Shown: piece by piece, positions 44,431 to 53,355 of the stretch
How the letters are laid out: every line of letters starts with the position of its first letter
Numbering within the stretch: the stretch's first letter is position 1
Source: Candidatus Freyarchaeota archaeon
GTDB taxonomy: Archaea > Asgardarchaeota > Jordiarchaeia > Jordiarchaeales > Jordiarchaeaceae
Length of the DNA: 64,000 nucleotides
NCBI GenBank assembly: GCA_030587365.1
Contig: JAUQZE010000047.1
Coordinates: 23,128 to 87,127, forward strand
Reading direction: 5' to 3'
Notes under the pieces: generated by a model
What the model was told of the DNA's origin: nothing
What the model saw: only the letters and a program-made list of their open reading frames with translations
Databases searched by the model: none
Translations under genes and position numbers: made by a program

Positions 44431-45318
44431 CTAATATCCGATATTAGTTATTAAGAGAGGGCTATTGTTGCTTTTCGGGTGATGGTTTTTGGCTAGTTTT
44501 GAGTGTTTAGATTTTCCTTTTTGTTTTATTTTTTCATTTTTTTGCAGATATTCTAGTATTTCCTCAGACACGGTTGTTAGGGATGGTAGATCGTAGTTTT
44601 TCTGGTCGAAAGCTACTGTTAAACACATTTTACCTTTAATGATGTTGACGACGTAATCTTTTTCATTCTTCATAATTATAGTGTTGCCAGTTCTATGGTA
44701 AAGCTTTTTAATCCCTTTTGTATACCTTAAACGCCCTCGAACTTTATTAATATAATCCCCTAGATCCCAGAGGGGATGGGTGGATAGGAGTATCTTGCCC
44801 TTATCGATGTCAAATAGAATCAGGTCTTTTGCTTGAAACTTGAATAGAAAATCGAATACAAAGTCATTTAATATCTTACTATCACGGTATTTTTCTAATT
44901 CTCCCTCGAATTCTTTAAACGGTGCCAAATCACCTGACCAGTCAGGCAGAACATCTCCGTATTTTTCCAGAAAAGTGTAAGCAACTTCCGTCAGAATTCG
45001 GTAAACAATGTGTTCTGAGAGTGTTTCAGAGGTGTGAGCAACAAAGAGTAATCCTGCCTTCTGCATATAGTATAATCTCTGACCTTTAAAGGAAACCGAT
45101 TCAATATCTGAGTCCATAATTTCTCTTCCCATGTGTGCTAGGGCACTCAGCATCCCAGCCAAAAGAGTAGTATCGTAGCTTTCTCGATCCGTGGCAACGA
45201 GACACAAACCACTAGAAGTGATAACCAAGATGTTTTTAAGAGATGTTAAGCATTCAGGATTATCAAAACTTCCTAGCTTGCATAAGCCCTTGACCCTGTC
45301 AACTATTCTCTTAACCAT
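44431..45318 (-). CDS. Longin/roadblock-superfamily protein, putative GTPase regulator
   Basis: Residues about 25-150 form a longin-like domain: ILVITSSGLCLVATDRESYD, then LLAGMLSALAHMGREI, then FLEKYGDVLPDWSGDLAPF. Residues about 165-260 look like a second alpha-beta domain (FQAKDLILFDIDKGKILLST, NTIIMKNEKDYVVNIIKG). The tail is Lys/His/Asn-rich. Longin and roadblock domains are common partners or exchange factors of small GTPases in eukaryotes. Being the upstream gene of the Ras-like GTPase makes a regulator or scaffold role the best guess. The longin pattern is also found in the tail of the surface protein at 37272-40109. Confidence 0.65.
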   Translation of the reverse strand: MVKRIVDRVKGLCKLGSFDNPECLTSLKNILVITSSGLCLVATDRESYDTTLLAGMLSALAHMGREIMDSDIESVSFKGQRLYYMQKAGLLFVAHTSETLSEHIVYRILTEVAYTFLEKYGDVLPDWSGDLAPFKEFEGELEKYRDSKILNDFVFDFLFKFQAKDLILFDIDKGKILLSTHPLWDLGDYINKVRGRLRYTKGIKKLYHRTGNTIIMKNEKDYVVNIIKGKMCLTVAFDQKNYDLPSLTTVSEEILEYLQKNEKIKQKGKSKHSKLAKNHHPKSNNSPLLITNIGY

Positions 45319-45882
45319 AATAATCCCTAATTAATCTATTGTTAACAAACCAAAAGTTAAATCAAACAACAAATAAAACTAAAAAGAAAAAGAGAACACA
45401 ATAACTTTTATAAAATTAAGTAGATATTTCCACGCAGACGGTAGAAATAACCCCTCTTAACTACGCGATTAAACACATCACTCACAGAGAATTATGAAAA
45501 ATGGAGAAACTAAGTTGTCTTATAAATTTTTTTTACTAAATTTATAATTTTTATAAATAAAAATAAGTTTTCAAATAAAAAAGGAAAAAGAATTGCTTCA
45601 AAAAAAATCTCAACATCTCGTGACTAGTTATATTCAGTTTTAAAATATTTATTATAAAGATAAGACCTTTTAATTTGTTGAATAAATGGAAAAATATTTT
45701 GAAGACAGATCTTAGCGTCCACTTAAAAAAACTAAATAAAATCTAGAGTGAAGAGTGTTAGCATGCGTTCTACATTGAAACCTTTTTCATTCATACTGAG
45801 TCTTCCTTTAAAATATTTTAGAGGCATTTTTGATTCGCTTCTTTTATGGGCCAGATGATTTAATTATATGTCGCAAGTTTTG
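45319..45882. other. AT-rich gap upstream of the longin-GTPase operon
   Basis: No gene is supported. The promoter of the leftward operon should be within the first 120 bases (AACTTTTATAAAATTAAG near 45404-45421 is a candidate). Long A/T tracts elsewhere. Confidence 0.35.
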
Positions 45883-46674
45883 TTACCAGATGATTCCTCG
45901 CATGTCTTCTTTGAACACTTTTTCTTCGGGGTATAGTACTATGCCATTTTCTGTTATTTTGAAGAAGGCTGCATCCATGCTGTGATTTATCCCTCTCATT
46001 TTCATAATTTCCAGTGCTCTTATTTTAGTGTTACCCTGTCTTAGCATGTAGAGCAGGATTACGCCTTCCGCTATGAAGGGTTCCAGACCGTAGCGTCCCA
46101 TCTCGTGCACATTTAGGCTTTCAGCCGTGAGGAGTGAGGTTACTCCGGTTGCTTTAAGGGAACGCACCAGGGTGAGAACATCCTGCCTGAGTTGGAAAAG
46201 GTCTTTGTGCTGGAGTGTGAGGTTCGTTATGGAGTCCACCACTATTCTTGTTGCGCTTAGCTCTCTTCTCTTCTCGTGTATGACTGACACGAGGTTCTCA
46301 ATATTGAAAGACCTTTCTCCCAGAATCGGGTGGCTCTCACCCGTAATCTCATAAATTCGATCACCAGCATCCGTGCTTCTCTGGATAGGTGCTGCATCTA
46401 TTACCGCCAGTAGATTCTCATCTATGAGTTTGTCCAAGTCCCATCCGAAGTTGCCTAGGTTTTCTTTTATTGTTTTTTCGGGTTCTTCCAAGCTCACGAT
46501 GATTCCAGGAACACCGTATTGACTGGCACCGTTATATATGAATTGTGCAGCTAGAATGCTTTTTCCAGTTCCTGGTCCGCCTGAGACCAAGATTGCTCTA
46601 CCTTTGGGTAACCCACCTCTCAACAGTTCATCAAGGCCGGGAATACCAGAAGGTACAGTTTCAACCAAACTCAT
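45883..46674 (-). CDS. Single-domain KaiC/RadA-family ATPase
   Basis: The protein has an intact Walker A, SGGPGTGKS (about 36-44 counted from the GTG at 46689). It carries the KaiC features SGIPGLDELLRGGLPKG at the start, IVSLEEPEKTIKEN, and Walker B RIVVDSITNLTLQ. ALEIMKMRGINHSMD near the C-terminus is the typical KaiC family signature. One domain of about 265 residues is normal for archaeal KaiC-like ATPases, which serve regulation rather than a circadian clock. I prefer ATG 46674 because GAGGG lies at good spacing upstream; GTG 46689 is also possible. Confidence 0.85.
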   Translation of the reverse strand: MSLVETVPSGIPGLDELLRGGLPKGRAILVSGGPGTGKSILAAQFIYNGASQYGVPGIIVSLEEPEKTIKENLGNFGWDLDKLIDENLLAVIDAAPIQRSTDAGDRIYEITGESHPILGERSFNIENLVSVIHEKRRELSATRIVVDSITNLTLQHKDLFQLRQDVLTLVRSLKATGVTSLLTAESLNVHEMGRYGLEPFIAEGVILLYMLRQGNTKIRALEIMKMRGINHSMDAAFFKITENGIVLYPEEKVFKEDMRGIIW

Positions 46675-46838
46675 TTTCGCATCCCTCACAACTTATAAAA
46701 TTTTTCGCTCTTTTTTTAGAATTTAAGTTTCTATAAATAAAAATGATTAACTTCGGTATATATTTCTTCCTTATCATAAGGCTTTATTACAGTGTAGGTT
46801 GATTGATTTACTTTCTTTTCAATTTGTGTTTTTTTGGT

Positions 46839-48275
46839 TTATTCGACGGGTACAAGGGCTATTCTATCACGCCCATTACTTGTTGGTTCGGGGACTATAG
46901 CAAGCACTCTTGTTTGGGGATACACACCATACATTACTGGTACTCCCACATTGTCTAGTACGAAGTGGGTCGCCGCAAGGTGAATTAGAGAATCCATGGA
47001 TTTGACACCAACTTTGGCTAACGCAATAATGATTCCATTAAGATTGCTTGTTTCATAAGCTAGTGTTCCTATAGCCCTTCTAAAGCTTTCTTCTCCGTAG
47101 ATCCGCTCCATAGTGTCTACGCCAAGAAACCACAAAAAGGTATCAGCATCAAATTTCTCGGTAATTTTAGATACCGATTTCATATATACTTCGCTAAAAT
47201 CATCTATGTTCTTGTTCGAAACATGAATTGTGTTCCATACGGAACTTCCTTTCGGTTCTGCGAATTCGAAATAGAAAATATGTTTTCGATTTCTGGATAT
47301 AATGTTCTCCTCGAGTCCCATTTGAGCGATAGTCCAACTTTCAGCAAATTGGGTTGAAGCACTATACGGAGAAGTTACAAATACAGGACAACCTCTTTGA
47401 ACAAAATTTTGGATAGTGGGAAATGTAATGTAATTATAATCCGCTCCAATATCCTTTGCATTTTCAATGAGGCTGAATGATCCTCTTAATATTCCTCCCA
47501 CAATATTGTCCAGCTCTCTTATACCTGTGGGGAAAAGAATTCCACTCGGTTTTACTGCTAATGCCTCGACATCGTATTTTATACGTGGGAAAAGCACTGT
47601 CTTAAAGGAGGTGAATCTATTCTCATTGAGAGTAAAAAGATAGTATGGTTGCCGTATTTTTTCTCCACGTATCTTTTCTAAATGTATTTTTCTTATCAGT
47701 CTTCCGTCTACGATTTCTCTCTCTAGTCTTACCACTCCATCAGTTAAGAAGTCCAACCTTTTACAATCTTCGATTTCCGATACGAACAACATGTTTGTGG
47801 CTGTTTTTTCACCAAGTTCTAAAAGGATATTTTCAAGGGTGGTGTCTCCCTCTGGAATGTTCAGATTCGACTTGAGGGCGTCTAAGCTATCAATAATAAC
47901 AGTTACGGGGCGACGTTCCGATTCTTGAATCCTTCCGCTTATTGATTTCAGGAATTCGGGCTGGTCTATATACTCCTTCCCGCTTCTATGGTCGTATGAA
48001 GTTATGTAATACCGCTTGGCGTCCAGAATGTTTTGCTCTTCTAGGCAGTCCCTTACCCACGGAAACTGGGTTAGGATCCGTTCGGGTGAGACTCGTGTGG
48101 AAAGATAAATAGCGTTTCCCTTCGGAGATATACTCTTAGCCATTTCTAATACTAGGGTGGTTTTACCGGTTCCAGCAGGTCCCTTGATGTGAAGGGAGTA
48201 TCCTCCCTGTTCCAAAAGACTTGTTATCTCGGTTGGAACATTCTTTTTAACGCCTATCAAATCGCTTTCCACCAA
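46839..48275 (-). CDS. Two-domain KaiC/GvpD-like protein with inactive second domain
   Basis: The first half has a P-loop, KGPAGTGKT (31-39), and a Walker B-like VTVIIDSLDAL, so it should hydrolyse ATP. The second half starts with TGIRELDNIVGGILRGSFSL, a KaiC entry pattern, but the P-loop is lost (ENAKDIGADY in place of GxxxxGKT). Length (478 aa) and layout recall GvpD-type regulators. The protein at 54674-56053 has the same arrangement. It probably acts in regulation. The gene precedes the single-domain KaiC gene on the same strand with a 150-base gap. Confidence 0.7.
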   Translation of the reverse strand: MVESDLIGVKKNVPTEITSLLEQGGYSLHIKGPAGTGKTTLVLEMAKSISPKGNAIYLSTRVSPERILTQFPWVRDCLEEQNILDAKRYYITSYDHRSGKEYIDQPEFLKSISGRIQESERRPVTVIIDSLDALKSNLNIPEGDTTLENILLELGEKTATNMLFVSEIEDCKRLDFLTDGVVRLEREIVDGRLIRKIHLEKIRGEKIRQPYYLFTLNENRFTSFKTVLFPRIKYDVEALAVKPSGILFPTGIRELDNIVGGILRGSFSLIENAKDIGADYNYITFPTIQNFVQRGCPVFVTSPYSASTQFAESWTIAQMGLEENIISRNRKHIFYFEFAEPKGSSVWNTIHVSNKNIDDFSEVYMKSVSKITEKFDADTFLWFLGVDTMERIYGEESFRRAIGTLAYETSNLNGIIIALAKVGVKSMDSLIHLAATHFVLDNVGVPVMYGVYPQTRVLAIVPEPTSNGRDRIALVPVE

Positions 48276-48732
48276 ATATTTCGTTTAAGTGTCTATTTCC
48301 TAATCATAATATTCGATACCTCTTAAAACATGGTAGAGCCTTCAAAAATAGTTATTAGAATTAAAGCATACTCTTTTTTTCACGAAAAAGGGAAGGCTTA
48401 TCCGCGTAATTAATAATTATTCAACTTTTTAACTATGCATTGAGCAATGAATCACCTAATAAGAATGAAATTAGGAGAATATTGAAGAATTTATAAATCT
48501 TTTTTTTAAAGCAATGCCATGTTGCATAATTATTTCTTCTTCCTCTTGTGTGGTTTTCGCCTCTGTCCCGACTCGGGTTCTCCGAGGACGGTTTAAGCAG
48601 GGCTGGTTGTGGACTGCGACCTTTAGCGCTGCTTCTTTTTGGGCGGCTTTTTTGGACAAAAAAGTATATTTGTTTAGAATGTTTTTATAGTTAAAAAGAG
48701 CTTTTTAGATGCAAAGGTAGAGGGTTAGAGCA
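48276..48732. repeat. Intergenic region with dispersed-repeat copy A
   Basis: Two repeat blocks lie here. Block 1 (48437-48508; GCATTGAGCAATGA...TTGAAGAATTTATAAATCTTT) recurs at 54446-54512 in the same orientation and at 49841-49914 in inverse orientation. Block 2 (48514-48652; GTTGCATAATTATTTCTTCTT...TAGCGCTGC) recurs at 59234-59370 and, in part, at 54521-54600 and 63747-63800. A minus-strand frame of 62 codons is present but is not supported, because the related copies are not open over the same length. Confidence 0.6.
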
Positions 48733-49833
48733 ATGGAAGAATTAATCTCGTTTTTGTCGGATCAGAGGGTCTGGTTACTTATTGAAAGATTATTGGCTGA
48801 GCCGGATTTGGAGTTTTTTCCCCAGTTTTCGCGTTCATCTAATTTGGGATTTCGATACCCTGAAGCGGAAAAAATTCTAGAGATGAGCAGTTTGGAAGCC
48901 TTTGAATTACTGAACAGACTCAGCCCTTTGAATGTTATCTTTAAAAATGTGGTGGATGTTATGCTTATCTGCCCCGAGTGCAAGAGTTTCGATATCCATT
49001 TGAGGTTGACCTGTCCGAAGTGTGAAAGCGGGAACACTAATCGCAAGACCGTAGTAGAACATTTTGAGTGTGGGCGCATTGATCTGAGGGAAAAGTTTGG
49101 AAAAGAGACCATGCTTTTTTGCCCGAAATGTAATAAGAAGTTGCGGTCTGAGGGTGAGGACTATAAGGTTACCGTGACCAATATGTGTGAGTCGTGTGGG
49201 GCATTCTTTTCTCAGCCCGTGAAGCGGATGCATTGTTTTAACTGTGGTTCTGAATTTAAAGTCGATGAAGCCCAGAGGCAGGAAGTCTACTCCTTCAGGT
49301 TCAATAAAGGAATTCGCCCTAGCATAATAAATCTACTGGCCTATCGACCCATGCTGACTGAGATTAAACCTTCTAGGAAGAGGGATATAGAATTAGACCC
49401 CTTAAACGTTCACTTGATAAACATTCTCCAAAAGGATGGACGCACCTCTTTCCGTGAGATAAGCAGAAAAATGAAGGTTAGCGACGCAACCGTTAGGGAC
49501 CGGGTTGACAAGCTTCTTAAAAGCGGAATAATAGAGGAAATCACAGCTGTAGTGAACCCGCAAAAAGTAGGCAAAGAAGAAATATCCTTCATTATCCTAG
49601 AGGTTGAACCCTCAGAACTAACCAAGGTTTTATCCACACTTAAAGATATGTCTGAGGTAAAATTCGTCTGCGAAACCGCAGGCAAAGAAAACGCACTAAT
49701 TATGGTCTTCTCGGAAAACAGAGCAACGTTAAAAGAATTTATTGACCGAAAAATCAGCACGTTACCTGCAAAAATAATCCAGATCCTAACAGTCACAAAC
49801 TTCGAGAAAAAAGACTTAAAAGTAACATTATAA
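48733..49833 (+). CDS. TackOD1 zinc module fused to an Lrp/AsnC-type regulator
   Basis: Residues about 75-180 carry the TackOD1 pattern: CPEC, CPKC, HFECG, CPKCNKKL, then CESC and CFNC, as in the protein at 40483-41892. From about residue 215 an AsnC/Lrp winged helix follows (LDPLNVHLINILQKDGRTSF, then KMKVSDATVRDRVDKLLKSG). Then comes a RAM-like domain (ISFIILEVEPSELTKVLSTL). The N-terminal 70 residues are helical. A zinc sensor with DNA-binding output is the likely role. Repeats in inverse orientation lie on both sides (48437-48508 and 49841-49914). Confidence 0.7.
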   Translation: MEELISFLSDQRVWLLIERLLAEPDLEFFPQFSRSSNLGFRYPEAEKILEMSSLEAFELLNRLSPLNVIFKNVVDVMLICPECKSFDIHLRLTCPKCESGNTNRKTVVEHFECGRIDLREKFGKETMLFCPKCNKKLRSEGEDYKVTVTNMCESCGAFFSQPVKRMHCFNCGSEFKVDEAQRQEVYSFRFNKGIRPSIINLLAYRPMLTEIKPSRKRDIELDPLNVHLINILQKDGRTSFREISRKMKVSDATVRDRVDKLLKSGIIEEITAVVNPQKVGKEEISFIILEVEPSELTKVLSTLKDMSEVKFVCETAGKENALIMVFSENRATLKEFIDRKISTLPAKIIQILTVTNFEKKDLKVTL

Positions 49834-49840
49834 CCCTATT

Positions 49841-49914
49841 TTTTAAAAAGATTTATAAATTCTTCAAGATTCATATTTGACACTATTCTTCTTATGTGAA
49901 TTTGGGCTCAATGC
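49841..49914 (-). repeat. Inverse copy of block 1 of the dispersed repeat
   Basis: Read on the minus strand this copy carries the same GCATTGAGC...TTGAAGAATTTATAAATCTTT text as 48437-48508. Together they bracket the TackOD1-Lrp gene in opposite orientation, so the unit may have moved or been inverted. The ends are not sharp enough to call terminal inverted repeats. Confidence 0.5.
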
Positions 49915-50125
49915 GCGGTTAAGAAGTTAAATTATTACTAGTTGCATGGATAAACTATCTGTTTTTTTGTGAAAAATGAGTATGTTCTCTTCTTAGGTCT
50001 GATTTTTAAAGGCTTTACTAAATTTTTGAGAAGTGCTGAGTATAATAATTAGTAATTAAGCATTAAAACAAAAGAATCGGTTGTAAAAACCCCATTAATG
50101 GATTCGAATAATTGTAATAAAAAGA

Positions 50126-51046
50126 GTGGACGTGCTAATGAGAACTAGGTCTCAAATTGAAAGCGATAAAAGGGTGGAGAAAGTGAATGCAGCTGTTACC
50201 AGCAGCAGTAAGGAAGGTTCCCAAGTGAAATTCTCTGATACTATTGCGGTAAAGTTAATTGAGCATATGGCTAAAATCAGGGACGAGGTGGTGCAAGGGG
50301 TAACGGGTAGGTTTCCTATTAAGGGTCTGGAGATGATTGTTCGACAGGTCTTTGATAGTGCTTTAGAGAAGAGTATTGACACTCTCCTGAATATTTTGGA
50401 TCCTGAGCTTAAACATTCACCATTAGGGAATGATACTTCAAAGCTAGCGCATTCCTCGGCTAGTAACCAGTCTCAAAATTTAGAAACTCATGATGAGGTT
50501 CACTCTCAGACGAAGATTAATAAAAGGAAAAAAGCTGGGCACTCTGAGACGGTTTTAAAACCCCCAGAGGACACTCATGATACTAAAATTTGCATAAAGA
50601 AAGACGAGAAAATCGATGCTAGAGTGGTTGAGGATCATCAAAAGAGGTTAGACAAATTAATGTTGGAAATAAAAGTTAGGGATAAAAAAATCCTGGATCA
50701 AAAGAAGGATATAGAAAAGCTACAAAATGCATTAAAGCTCTCAGAGAACCAAGCGAACTCTCCTTTCATATCTCGTCCAACTCCCGATCCCGAAGAAGAG
50801 AGTCAGATTCAAAATCAAATGAAAAGCTTGATGGAGTTCATGAGGAGAATCACTCCAATTCTGAATAAGGATCCGAAATACAAGATAATGTTCTTCTTAA
50901 AGCGTGTAGGGAAATCCGTCATCAGTAAACTTAGTGAGGACCTAGGAATACCGCTAAAGAAATTAAATAGAGTTCTTAAAGAACTTGAGTCCATGAAAAT
51001 AATAAGAAGAGAAGAGGATACTGTATTCCTTATGGATGTTCACTGA
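50126..51046 (+). CDS. Coiled-coil protein with C-terminal winged helix
   Basis: Residues about 40-90 form a conserved-looking helical domain (IAVKLIEHMAKIRDEVVQGV...GLEMIVRQVFDSALEKSID). A low-complexity polar linker and a coiled coil follow (KLMLEIKVRDKKILDQKKDI). The last 65 residues hold a wHTH (YKIMFFLKRVGKSVISKLSE, then LKELESMKIIRREEDTVFL). It is probably a transcription regulator or chromosome-associated protein. GTG 50126 is the listed start; ATG 50138 is possible. It precedes the three longin-GTPase genes on the same strand by about 240 bases. No partner family recognised. Confidence 0.6.
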   Translation: MDVLMRTRSQIESDKRVEKVNAAVTSSSKEGSQVKFSDTIAVKLIEHMAKIRDEVVQGVTGRFPIKGLEMIVRQVFDSALEKSIDTLLNILDPELKHSPLGNDTSKLAHSSASNQSQNLETHDEVHSQTKINKRKKAGHSETVLKPPEDTHDTKICIKKDEKIDARVVEDHQKRLDKLMLEIKVRDKKILDQKKDIEKLQNALKLSENQANSPFISRPTPDPEEESQIQNQMKSLMEFMRRITPILNKDPKYKIMFFLKRVGKSVISKLSEDLGIPLKKLNRVLKELESMKIIRREEDTVFLMDVH

Positions 51047-51282
51047 ACAAACCATCAGTTCGGCGAATAGAAACCTATTCTCTCTAAAGGAAAGATGTTA
51101 AACGGTATGTAAATCCTGAGTAAAATAGTCTCGGGCAGAATAGGAAAAATTTAATTTGAACTTAATAATTATAATAAGTATAGACATAGATATTCTTAAT
51201 ATAGAATGATTGTGGAAAATCAACGACAATGCCTTAGTTTGAGTTTCGATAAACCCGTTATAAGTTTGAGAAGGTGAGATAA

Positions 51283-52221
51283 GTGATATATGGACTATTC
51301 ATTTTCGATTGGTCTGGAAAAGTGCTCTTTCAGAAGTTTTACAAAGAACTTAAATATGATAACGAACTCACGCTTCATTTACTAAGAGAGTTTGCTGCCT
51401 ATATACAAAAAATTGACCATAGTGAAAGAATTGAATGTCTAAGTTTTGAAAACCTGAAATTTGTTTACTCCGTTTATGATGTTAAACTCTTCGTATTATG
51501 CATAGGTAAAAATGATGACGAAATGTACATGGCGAACAAACTCATAAAATTGCAGAAAGAATTCATACCCCTCGTGAGCGCAGCGAAAGTGGAGAAGGTA
51601 GAAGATGCGATGGAACAGGAAGAGGTAGACGAAGAGACAATAAAACAAGTCAGAGAAAATTCTTTCGGAAGATTTGAACTCATCGCGGATGAGATTTTGT
51701 TCCCCTTCTTTAAAATGGCGATCCTCGGTCAGGGGGGAGTTGGAAAAACTTCGCTCCTAAAACTCGTTATAGGCGAAGAGCAGGATTCCGCTTACGTTCC
51801 AACGATTGGGGTGGATGTTAAAGAATTCGATTTTGAACCCAAGAAAATGAAGCTTGTTTTTTGGGACTTTTCCGGTCAGCAACGTTACAGGAGACTCTGG
51901 CAACCCTTTCTTGAGGGAGCCGACATAGCAATACTTGTCACTGACTCAAAAGTTCAAAACCTATCGGAAACTAAAGGAATATTTGACCTAATTAAGGCGG
52001 AGAAACCAGATATAAAAGTCATATTAGTAGCGAACAAGCAGGATTTACCTGACGCAACTCCTCCAGAGACAATCGAAAACTACATGGGAATAAAAGCATA
52101 CGGATTTGTTGCCACCGACCCAAATTACAGAAAAAAAATACTACAAGTCCTCAAACATACGATATCAGAACTAGTGGAAGCAAAATCTCGAAAAACCCAA
52201 TCCCCAAAAATCAGAACATAA
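51283..52221 (+). CDS. Longin-like domain fused to Arf-like small GTPase, paralogue 1
   Basis: The 312-residue protein has two domains. Residues 1-100 (MIYGLFIFDWSGKVLFQKFY, then LSFENLKFVYSVYDVKLFVL) resemble a longin domain of the clathrin-adaptor small-chain type. A short acidic linker follows. Residues 143-300 are a GTPase: G1 GQGGVGKT (149-156), G2 Thr174, G3 WDFSGQ (194-199), G4 NKQD (251-254). NKQDLP is characteristic of the Arf/SRbeta branch. There is no Arf-type N-terminal myristoylation site and no C-terminal lipid motif. The start is GTG 51283 with AAGGTGAG five bases upstream. It is the first of three tandem paralogues. Confidence 0.85.
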   Translation: MIYGLFIFDWSGKVLFQKFYKELKYDNELTLHLLREFAAYIQKIDHSERIECLSFENLKFVYSVYDVKLFVLCIGKNDDEMYMANKLIKLQKEFIPLVSAAKVEKVEDAMEQEEVDEETIKQVRENSFGRFELIADEILFPFFKMAILGQGGVGKTSLLKLVIGEEQDSAYVPTIGVDVKEFDFEPKKMKLVFWDFSGQQRYRRLWQPFLEGADIAILVTDSKVQNLSETKGIFDLIKAEKPDIKVILVANKQDLPDATPPETIENYMGIKAYGFVATDPNYRKKILQVLKHTISELVEAKSRKTQSPKIRT

Positions 52222-52310
52222 ATTTTATTGCCAGTAATAAGTCAACTAATCCGCCCCCGAAGAAGAGGGCTCTTACAAATAAATGTTAAAAGTTATCGAA
52301 GGTGAGGAAA

Positions 52311-53249
52311 GTGATATATGGACTATTCATATTCGATAAGTGTGGAAGAAACTCCTTCAAGAGATTTTATGGAAAACTCAATTTAGATCAGGAGCTCTTA
52401 CTCAAATTTGTTAGAGAGTTTATAACATTTATACAGAATCTTGACCAGAGCAATAGAACCGAATGTCTAAATCTTGAAAATATGAAATTAGTTTACTCCC
52501 TCTTTGAAGACATAATCTTGGTGTTCTGCGCGGATCAAAAGGAAGACGAAATGTATCTCATGGACAAACTCATCAGAGTACAGGAAGAATTTATCAAACT
52601 TTTCAAGAACCTACCAAAAGAGAAAGTAGAGGGAGTAACGGAACAGGAGGAAGTAGAGGGAGACGTAGAGCCGAAAATCGAAGAAAAGCCTTTCAAGGAC
52701 TTTGAGAAGATAGTGGACGAGATTATTTTCCCCTTCCTTAAAATAGCAATCCTCGGTTCAGGTGGGGTTGGAAAAACTTCAGTACTAAAACTTATTATGG
52801 GCGAAAAGCCAGATTCCGCCTATATTCCAACAGTTGGAGTTGACCTTAAAGAGTTTGATATTGAAGTCAAGAATATGAGACTTGTTTTTTGGGACTTTTC
52901 CGGTCAGCCTCGTTTCAGAAAACTCTGGCAACCCTTTCTTGAGGGAACCGACATTGTCATACTTGTTACCGATTCAACAGCTCAAAGCCTAACGGAAACT
53001 AAAGCAATATTACAACTTATTAAGGCGGAAAAAGCCGACGCAAAAGTCATACTAATAGCGAACAAACAGGATTTACCAAACGCAAGCCCCCCAGAAGAAA
53101 TCGAAAAAAAATTGGGAACAAGTGTAAACGGATTAGTCGCAATCGACCCAAACTACAGAGAAAAAATGCTGGAAATACTCAAAAAAACGATATTGGAAAT
53201 AATAGAATCCAAATCTAAACAACCCAGGCTCCCAGAAATTAGCACATAA
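52311..53249 (+). CDS. Longin-Arf GTPase fusion, paralogue 2
   Basis: Same architecture as paralogue 1: longin (MIYGLFIFDKCGRNSFKRFY...), acidic linker, then GTPase with GSGGVGKT, WDFSGQ and NKQDLP. The start is best taken at GTG 52311, where the RBS-to-start layout (GGTGAGG, then GTG ATA TAT GGA) matches the first copy; an upstream GTG at 52302 would add three residues. It is separated from the first gene by a spacer that itself is duplicated. It differs mostly in the linker and near the C-terminus, consistent with diverged partners. Confidence 0.85.
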   Translation: MIYGLFIFDKCGRNSFKRFYGKLNLDQELLLKFVREFITFIQNLDQSNRTECLNLENMKLVYSLFEDIILVFCADQKEDEMYLMDKLIRVQEEFIKLFKNLPKEKVEGVTEQEEVEGDVEPKIEEKPFKDFEKIVDEIIFPFLKIAILGSGGVGKTSVLKLIMGEKPDSAYIPTVGVDLKEFDIEVKNMRLVFWDFSGQPRFRKLWQPFLEGTDIVILVTDSTAQSLTETKAILQLIKAEKADAKVILIANKQDLPNASPPEEIEKKLGTSVNGLVAIDPNYREKMLEILKKTILEIIESKSKQPRLPEIST

Positions 53250-53355
53250 ATTCTATTGCTCGTAATAGGTCAACCACTCCGCACCTGAAGACGAGAGCTT
53301 GTAACTGTGCTGTCTCAATTCTTACAAATAAATGTTAAAAGTTAAAGTGAGAAAA

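Noticed and set aside
48471..48659. 62-codon minus-strand frame in copy A of the repeat
   Set aside because: Related copies at 59.2 and 63.7 kb have stops or different lengths, so it is better explained as repeat DNA.
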